From Branchiostoma floridae (lineage: Eukaryota > Chordata > Leptocardii > Amphioxiformes > Branchiostomatidae): a stretch of 64,000 bases of DNA. The notes under the pieces are model-generated. The model had not been told where the DNA came from, did not search any database, and saw only the letters and a list, made by a program, of their open reading frames with translations. The translations under genes were made by a program, and so were the position numbers. Every line of letters starts with the position of its first letter. Within the stretch, counting starts at the first letter, position 1. Below are positions 57,588-64,000 of the stretch, in pieces. The stretch spans positions 29,459,535-29,523,534 of the forward strand of contig NC_049981.1 in the NCBI RefSeq assembly GCF_000003815.2, written 5' to 3'.

Positions 57588-58925
57588 ATCTGTGAAGCTG
57601 ACAGCTTGTACAGCTTTTTTCTGTGTCTAGCTGGGAATTTTCTACAAGGCTTATTAGGCCATGTAGCTGTATTTTGTAGTTTGTGATACAAGTACTACTG
57701 TACTGTGTTACTGCTCGTGCACCACTCTGCTTTGCTCAGTGTGTCAAGGACAAGTTGTGTTGCTCCCAAACGGATGCGGGACTCTTTGCATGATGCGAGA
57801 TTGAGTGCGTGGTGGCTGGGTACTTCTACCATGATGAGGGGAGCGAGGAATTTTGAAGAAAGGGGCTGGAACAATACATAGGAATACTCCGAATAGGAAA
57901 ATCAGTTATCTTCAATACAAGCCTAAGCAAAGCTGTAATGTTCTACTAGCTATCAAAAAGTAATGATTCAAAACCTTGAGTTTGGCAAACGTAACATTTT
58001 TATTTACACCCACAATACAGTAAGTTTGAAAAAAACGTGTTTTTTTTTACTGCGTGTAGCTGTGCACACTGTACCATAAGTCTGAAGTCAGCGCTAGAGG
58101 CTGATAGATATTAATCACAACCAACTCTTTAACCTCCCCTCACTGACCCCGGAGCAAGTTTCAATAGACCCAACAGAGCAGAGCAGATGCCATCTGCTCC
58201 TCAAGTACTGAGGTAATAAGAGGCTCATTTGGGGGTTTATGAAGGAACGTAAATCTTCCATCATGTACATTTTGTAATGCTGGAGACTATTTTTGATTGG
58301 GGCTGTTGTAAAGCAACATTGGTGGTAAGACTAAGAGTTTTCTATTGTAATAAAGTCCATGTATTATTTAACAATAGATTCTACCTAAATCCTTTTTGAT
58401 GAAGTTAAACTATCAAAAATGTAAGGAGTCAAGGTTAAGTGCAAATGTGTTCAATCCATGAAATAACAGTGGCACATCACTGAAGGAACATCATGTAATG
58501 AAGTAGAAAAATGGATGTACAATGTACAGTGCATCAACAGCCCCGATTTCAGATAGGATTCGGATTCTGTTCTTGTAAGTGCCAATTTTTCTTTTCTTTA
58601 TGAAGTCGAGCTCAGAACATTTTCTATAGTAGAGTTCTCGATATCTCCTCGCAGGCCTCACCTCTGCAGAAGTTATGAGGTGTAAAAATGGTGTCTGCTA
58701 TAAAGTTAATTGGCTGTCTGCACAGTGACTACAGTTGGGAGCTGCGGTAGCCACAGGCCCTTTTACACGGCTGGCTGGCTGTCTCCTCCCGAAAGGTCAC
58801 TCTCAAGATAGGAGTCGAGGTCATAGAAGGTCGTCGTCGATCAGGATTAAGAATGTACGTCGTACATCATAGAAAAAGTATGGCCGAGGAACGTTCTGTA
58901 TGAAAAAATACTGTAGCATGCATGT

Positions 58926-59143
58926 AGCATTAGTTCACCTTTATGTGCGGGGTAACCCATATCCGTTGCTGTCAGAGTTGGGTATTTATGCATATTAAGT
59001 CAACGGATGAGAGTTTCAAACTATAATATTTTGAACATATTACAACTTGAAACCACGGTCTGTCCAGATGATATCCCTTAATACCATGTTGGTAAACATA
59101 ACGAATATAGGTTACCCTGCAGATGAAGGTAAACTAGCATTAA
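58926..59143. mobile_element. Palindromic MITE family A, copy 7
   Basis: gcattagttcacctttatgtgcggggtaaccc at the left, ggttaccctgcagatgaaggtaaactagcatta at the right, with the gagagtttcaaac/cttgaaaccacggtc core. Confidence 0.82.
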
Positions 59144-60663
59144 GTATATAGAGGTTTTTGCAAACTCACAACGTGAAAAAAAGTTTTTGTTCTGTCTTCT
59201 GCCTGCCAAGCATTTTAGGGCTACTTGTACTCACAATACAGTTATGGACTTATGGTTATGTATGGGATGCAACTGTTCTATCCGTCTGTAGCACCCTTCC
59301 CAAGTCTCTAGTAGGTGGTTTCTGATTGCTGTAAATTCATTACAGTACCAGTTTGTGACTATAGACTGAGTATAGTGCTACTGTGAACTCAAACCACCTT
59401 GAAATCGCGCGGTCACTCCATTTTCTCCTTACTTTAAAATTAGATCACAGTACCAGTCATTATAGCTATGCTGTTCAAGGTTTTTATAACAATATCTTTA
59501 GGTCAGCTCCAAGGAGATGATACTAGAAATTCCAAGAGTATATCTTTTTAGCATTGCGCATACAGTGTGACATATTTAGGTATAGAAAAATATTACGTTT
59601 GAAGTTTGCACACCTATGCTAGAATTTCACCTCATTTTTACCACTGCACTGAACATGCATGCAGTACTTCCTTCGTGTGACCTCAGGTGAAATATGTGTA
59701 AAATGCGGTTGGACAGCATGCGGTTAATGACCTGAGACTTGGCCGCCAAGTGTGAAAACTCCATCCTGATTCATCATGCAAGGTTGCCTGCACCTTAGGG
59801 GGGCATGGAGGGGTCTTCATATCCCAGTAGCTAGATGTAAATGATAAGGTGAAGGTATACTTTTTTTAAGCAGCTTGTGGTAGATGTAGAAAAGTTTTGA
59901 TGAGGCTTGCATTTGTTTGCTGTATGCCTGAATTTTGAAATTTCTATATAAGAAAAGGGGCACTTTTGTTGATCAAGACCAAGTGCTATTCTGCTAGGCC
60001 TGTGTATCTGTAGATACACTGTACCAGTACCCAAACCATACCTGTAAATTTGTTTAACAGGTGCAGGTACCTGTACCTAAACCCTTATAGTTATACCTGT
60101 ACTGTACCTGAATTTTGAATTTGAAATCAGAATCATTGGGCAACTGAATGTATTTTCTTTGACTATACAAAGATATTATAAGATTTATATCTAAATACAC
60201 TCAAGGCAAGTCACTGATAGCATGAGCTTAGTTTGACCTGGTATTTTTATGAGTCTATTTCTGTATTTTAATGACGGATTTCATGATGACAGCTCTGAGT
60301 CTGATATAGGAAACATGTATGACAAAGATTTGGGCCAAGATTAGCATTGATAATTGACATTTTCTTATCAAACATGATCCACTGTCAAGCTGGATGGGTG
60401 AGCCAGCCTTGGGGATAAGGATATCCTAATCTCAAGGGATTGTTTTATTTAGAGATTGAATTGTAGAAAGTAGGTACTGAGGGACGTAAATAAAATGTAT
60501 GCATTGCTAGCCTTGTCTGTTAGGCTAAGAGATCAATACGGAAAGTTCATTCCTTTTGAATGCAACGTTTTAGAAAGTGTAGCTATATTGTTATTAAGTC
60601 GTACATACAATGCATGTTTGGTACATTCTGGGATGTCCCAAGTAGTTTTCAGTCTGCTCGGAT

Positions 60664-60920
60664 TAAGGCTGTACCAATTTAATTTGTTGGTTCTTGGGTT
60701 TAAAATAAAAAATAAAAAGAATACGCTCAACACAACAGGAAAAAAACATAATGACAACAAAGCCAGAGAACCAGGTTTACGCCTTGGTGTACTCAGTTTT
60801 ATGGAGTGAATACAGTCACATTCAAGTTTTCCTTCCTGCTCTATGCTTTTATGATGTCTGCTTGCTACATTTTTATTTCAAGAAATCTGAGAACCAAGGA
60901 AATTGATTGGTGTGGCCTAA
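60664..60920. mobile_element. Short TIR element, TAA-flanked, relative of 4521-4757
   Basis: The element 60667-60917 starts GGCTGTACCAATTTAATTTG and ends with gattggtgtggcc; TAA at both edges (60664-60666, 60918-60920). Shares with the 4.5-kb copy ccttggtg(c/t)actcagtt(c/t)tatgg and gaatacagtca. An internal 104-codon frame is a by-product. Confidence 0.75.
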
Positions 60921-61674
60921 AGAAGACTCTGAAGCCTTCCGAATATGCCAATCTGGGGTATTATGTCTGGGTCTAGTCATTCCCCCCAGTCTGCCAACTT
61001 TGATGTCATGGTGATGGGTGGTGGTGTGGGGGAGAGGTCGCAGTGTTCGCATTCCCCGCTACCTTGTAACAAGTCAACAACACGGGGACAGCCTGTTCCG
61101 TAAGCCTGTGTGAACATGCATTAAGATGAGGGTCTGCATGCTCTTTTCCGTAAGGTGTAGGCAGCCTATTTTTATTTCCCATATCTCGGAGGGGTAAAAA
61201 ACATCTTACCTACGTAATTCGTAGCGAGGCGACAAATTTAGTGTAATTGCCTTTCTTGAGGGGGTTCTTCTGAATTCAGCGCAAAGCGTTGTCGGAACCC
61301 CCCATGCAGACCCTCTAAGATTTGTGTGATTGTGTGTGGACTGCTTTGCAAGAAATGTGACAGCCTTGTCCCTGCTCATACTTAACTACCTAACCAAGAA
61401 GGTTGTCTATTTAGTAGTGTTTGTTTGAACATGTGTAATGTATGTACAGTGTATGGATGAACAGCATACAAAATGTACGTGTAACTCAAGAAGCTATGTA
61501 GGGATTGTTGTGATGTTTGGTATGTGGCTAGGTCTTGCCCTATCGAAGAAATCATTAGGTTTTGGGCCCTCTGGCAGCTTTTGTTGGTATTGCAAGAGAA
61601 CTTCTGGACAAGCGCTGGTTATAATTTTCGGGTGGTAACGTTAAGAACATTATAGATAGTTCTTTATTTATTGA

Positions 61675-61730
61675 TCTTGTAGGGTAGTCCCTTCGGTCTA
61701 GCAGACTGATTTCCGAGGGAGCCCTGTGAC
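61675..61730 (-). mobile_element. LINE 3'-end fragment, minus strand
   Basis: Reverse complement reads cagggctccctcggaaatcag...gaagggactaccctacaagatcaataaataaag, the same 3' end as at 53602. Confidence 0.6.
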
Positions 61731-61949
61731 AATTTAATCAACATGAACATTGAACAATAATCATTGTTTTACTTGTCTGACTGGTTGGTTATTCAAAATG
61801 TTCGCTTTAGTATTTTCTTTCTGTGTGCTATTTTGCTTCTCAGCCAAACTGATGATTCTGAAACAACTTAACAGAGGCCAGAGAGGTTTGATGGGATTGG
61901 TTTTAGCACACTTCAAAGGCCAGCGGGCAGACAGAGACAGGCCAGGTAG

Positions 61950-62310
61950 AACACCCCTATTTAAATCCGACCAGAGGACAGTGGTGACCATGTCAGCTGC
62001 TGTGTCGAAGTGTGTAACTATGAAAAGTCTGTTTGACACAATGACAGGACATGTGTTAGTTACATCATAGGGCATTTATGTGTAAAACCCAATACATCGA
62101 CCAGTGCAGGTTATGGTGCAGGTAGACACCAGAAATACCTGCATAGCTCCAATTTTACCTGCACTAACCTGCATATACAGGTGGTACAGTATTTTGAGCC
62201 CAGACACCCCTATTTAAATCCGACCAGCAGAGAGTGCTGACCAGGTTAGCTGCTGTATGGAAGTGTGTAACTCTAAAGAGTCTGTTTGACAAGGACATGT
62301 GTTACAGCTG
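61950..62310. repeat. Direct duplication (~105 bp) flanking a MITE fragment
   Basis: acacccctatttaaatccgaccag...gtctgtttgac...ggacatgtgtta occurs at 61950-62057 and again at 62204-62307, about 85-90% alike by eye. Between them, 62061-62199 is the minus-strand left part of the CAGGGCTCGAAAT MITE family seen at 40110 (shared word gcaggtaaaattggagct), with only one terminus retained. Confidence 0.75.
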
Positions 62311-63472
62311 TGCTCTTATGTGGTTATCATCACTCTGATTAGTTTGCTTATCAGCATCAGCTGAAAGGAAGGGGAAACGATTCATCACAGGTATCAGCCC
62401 CGCTGACAAGCCAGCTCAAGATCTCCTCTGTGTTTCACAACCAGGAGGCTTTGATGTGCAGTGTGTGGGCTTCGAACCCCTAACCACCGCTTCTTAGCAG
62501 AGTTCCTGTTTTTGTGTACAAAATGTAAGTGTGTACGGGTTCGCGTCACCTTCAAAGGGGGGCTGGTCTGGTAAATGTCGCTGTTTTGCCAAACTGTGAA
62601 TCGTCGGTTTGGAAGAGTTACCTTTCATCTAAGTCCACGCCAAGCCTGTTTGTTTTTTTATGTTGGAGAAATCTGTATATTTTGACTAACAGCTTTCTTG
62701 TGTTTGAATTCCCTCCCAGTTTGTTGTAGATACATAGTACATTGATGTGGGATTGTTTCCGCAAATAGACAGAGGGACTAGAGAGTGGGTTGAGTTGTGA
62801 CATACATAGTTATTCATAGTTATTCATAGCTGTACTGCTAGCCTCTAACAGACTCCGCGGATAGGTGGTCTAATAGTAGAAATTACACAGAGTCAATAGT
62901 ACACTAGTACTAGTAGTAGTAGTCGGACGGTCAGAGGAGTTATTTCCTCACCATGCCGACTCTGCTGTCATATTCCCTCACTGACGTTTTCTTGTGACTT
63001 TTCAGTAGTTAGTCATAATTCTGAGTTTCGTCAGATTTGGTATATCTTCCATTAATGGATTTTTATTGCCAAAGAAATGAATATCTAATCGTGTCAGGTA
63101 CATACAGATATGCCTTCTGTAGATGTATAGTCACCTGGGTCCATTTGTCGTCGTGTTTTATTAATTCGACTGCCATGTAGGCAAGTCTGCTCAACTTGCT
63201 ACCGGGTATTATGGACTAGCTTTCTAATCAAAGCTGTTTCCAGGCTTCTGACTGAATGATGACGTTGTCGTTTGATTTGTGATCTGAATATTGATTTGAA
63301 AGAACATTCTGGTGGTAATGCTAATCCTGCTTTTGTTCTCTTTGTTGGGAAGAACACATGGCAATGTGTTCAGTTCTTTGTGTCCTTGTCACTTATTGTG
63401 AGTTACACATCCGGCCCTAGGGGCGTATGTATCATACAGTATCTTCCCACACAGCTTTCCAAGCTCCCGAAG

Positions 63473-63810
63473 GTGAAATGTCAAAGAAAAAATATTATCT
63501 AACCTAATTTTAAGACATCTGTACATGCGTTTATGATAATAAAAATATATTTAAGCTGACCAAAACATAGGTTAAGGATGTCTACTTTTGTCCTGAAAAG
63601 CTGGTAAGGTTTATCAGACCCTTTGAGCACAGCGAAGACTGGTGAAATGTCAAAGAAAAAAGATTATCTAGCCTTGTATTTTAAAACAACTGTACATGTA
63701 TGTATGAAATGGTATAAGTATATTTATCTGAACAAAACACAGGTTAAGGATGTCTACTTTAGTCCTGAAATGTTGGTAAAGTTTAATAGACATTATTAGC
63801 ACATACAGTA
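63473..63810. repeat. Tandem duplication, period 169 bp
   Basis: gtgaaatgtcaaagaaaaaa starts both units (63473 and 63642). The units share aggttaaggatgtctacttt and gtcctgaaa. Divergence is moderate. No ORF is conserved between copies. Confidence 0.8.
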
Positions 63811-64000
63811 GTACTGAAATCATTTGCTGATGCAAGACTCCGGATCTAGACAGTTCTTGCCAAGTTTTTCGGGCGTAGACAGTCCCCTCTGATCTGGAAA
63901 CCCCCAGCCCTTAAACTTTTTAAAGTTTTTTGTCCGAATCCTGTTCTTTTTTGCCCTTTGTCCTTTTCACATGCCAGTCAGCCTGTGTGTTGGCATCTGC

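Larger units (their letters stand above)
35241..64000 (+). other. Putative long first intron of the neuregulin-like gene
   Basis: No Ig-like or EGF-like exon is visible on the plus strand to the window end, and no second well-supported gene interrupts it. Vertebrate neuregulin genes have very large 5' introns. The interval holds the repeats listed separately and a promoter-like island at 42.4-42.7 kb. Long stretches without recognised content are 35247-37839, 37961-39714, 40467-42419, 42701-44750, 45401-47579, 49617-50307, 51486-53601, 55825-57023, 57588-58925 and 59144-60663. Confidence 0.45.

Noticed and set aside
62440-62500. Possible tRNA T-arm (minus strand ggggttcgaagccc)
   Set aside because: Good B-box word, but the remainder does not fold as a tRNA and no A box lies at the right distance.

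Overview
The window looks like chordate, most probably cephalochordate (Branchiostoma-like), nuclear DNA. This is an inference. It rests on a neuregulin-like secreted first exon, a DUF229 phosphatase-superfamily gene, intron-type splice signals, CpG-rich promoter islands and a very high density of short DNA transposons, SINE-like and LINE 3'-end fragments. No bacterial-style operons, rRNA genes or CRISPR arrays are seen. Three runs of N (5173-5272, 13106-13384, 20098-20197) mark assembly gaps.

Two genes are well supported. (1) 24178-26409 (+) is a 743-residue type II membrane protein of the DUF229 / alkaline-phosphatase-like superfamily in one exon, with a possible splice acceptor just upstream. 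(2) 34766-35240 (+) is a first coding exon with a signal peptide and a domain resembling the N-terminal domain of type II (GGF-type) neuregulins. It ends at a GTAAGT donor in phase 1. No Ig or EGF exon follows, so the remaining ~28.8 kb probably lies in the first intron. A CpG-rich promoter with ETS, E-box and CRE-like sites precedes this exon. A second promoter-like island at 42.4-42.7 kb, with a CCAAT box, a perfect ATGACGTCAT and an AAGATGGCG element, could serve an alternative transcript. Weaker coding candidates are a GC-rich island at 6.4-6.9 kb (possible exons on opposite strands), a 97-codon ORF at 14.8-15.1 kb (-), and a 144-bp minisatellite with an open frame at 57.0-57.6 kb (-).

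Most of the rest is mobile-element sequence whose boundaries can often be read from terminal inverted repeats (TIRs) and target-site duplications (TSDs). Two kilobase-scale foldback elements (7974-10111 and 19210-21643) end at TTAA or a near-TTAA. The second lies inside a TTAA-flanked MITE fragment, beside an intact 297-bp copy of the same MITE. hAT-like elements with 8-bp TSDs lie at 1072-1413, 48994-49608 and 51298-51477. A palindromic family (TAACGCTAGTTCACC... termini) occurs seven times, and a family with CTCCAAGCAGATCC termini five times, one copy being split by another MITE and one sitting inside a tandem repeat. There are also TAA/TTA-flanked elements (4521-4757, 54519-55821, 60667-60917), a TA-flanked element (15664-15876), tRNA-derived SINEs, truncated LINE ends, and a small polyadenylated retro-insertion with a perfect 15-bp TSD (18478-18628).

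Layout: 0-6 kb repeats; 6.3-6.9 kb possible exon island; 7-22 kb foldback/MITE field; 22-26.9 kb DUF229 gene; 27-34 kb repeats; 34.5-35.2 kb neuregulin promoter and exon 1; 35.2-64 kb putative intron with embedded repeats and one promoter-like island.
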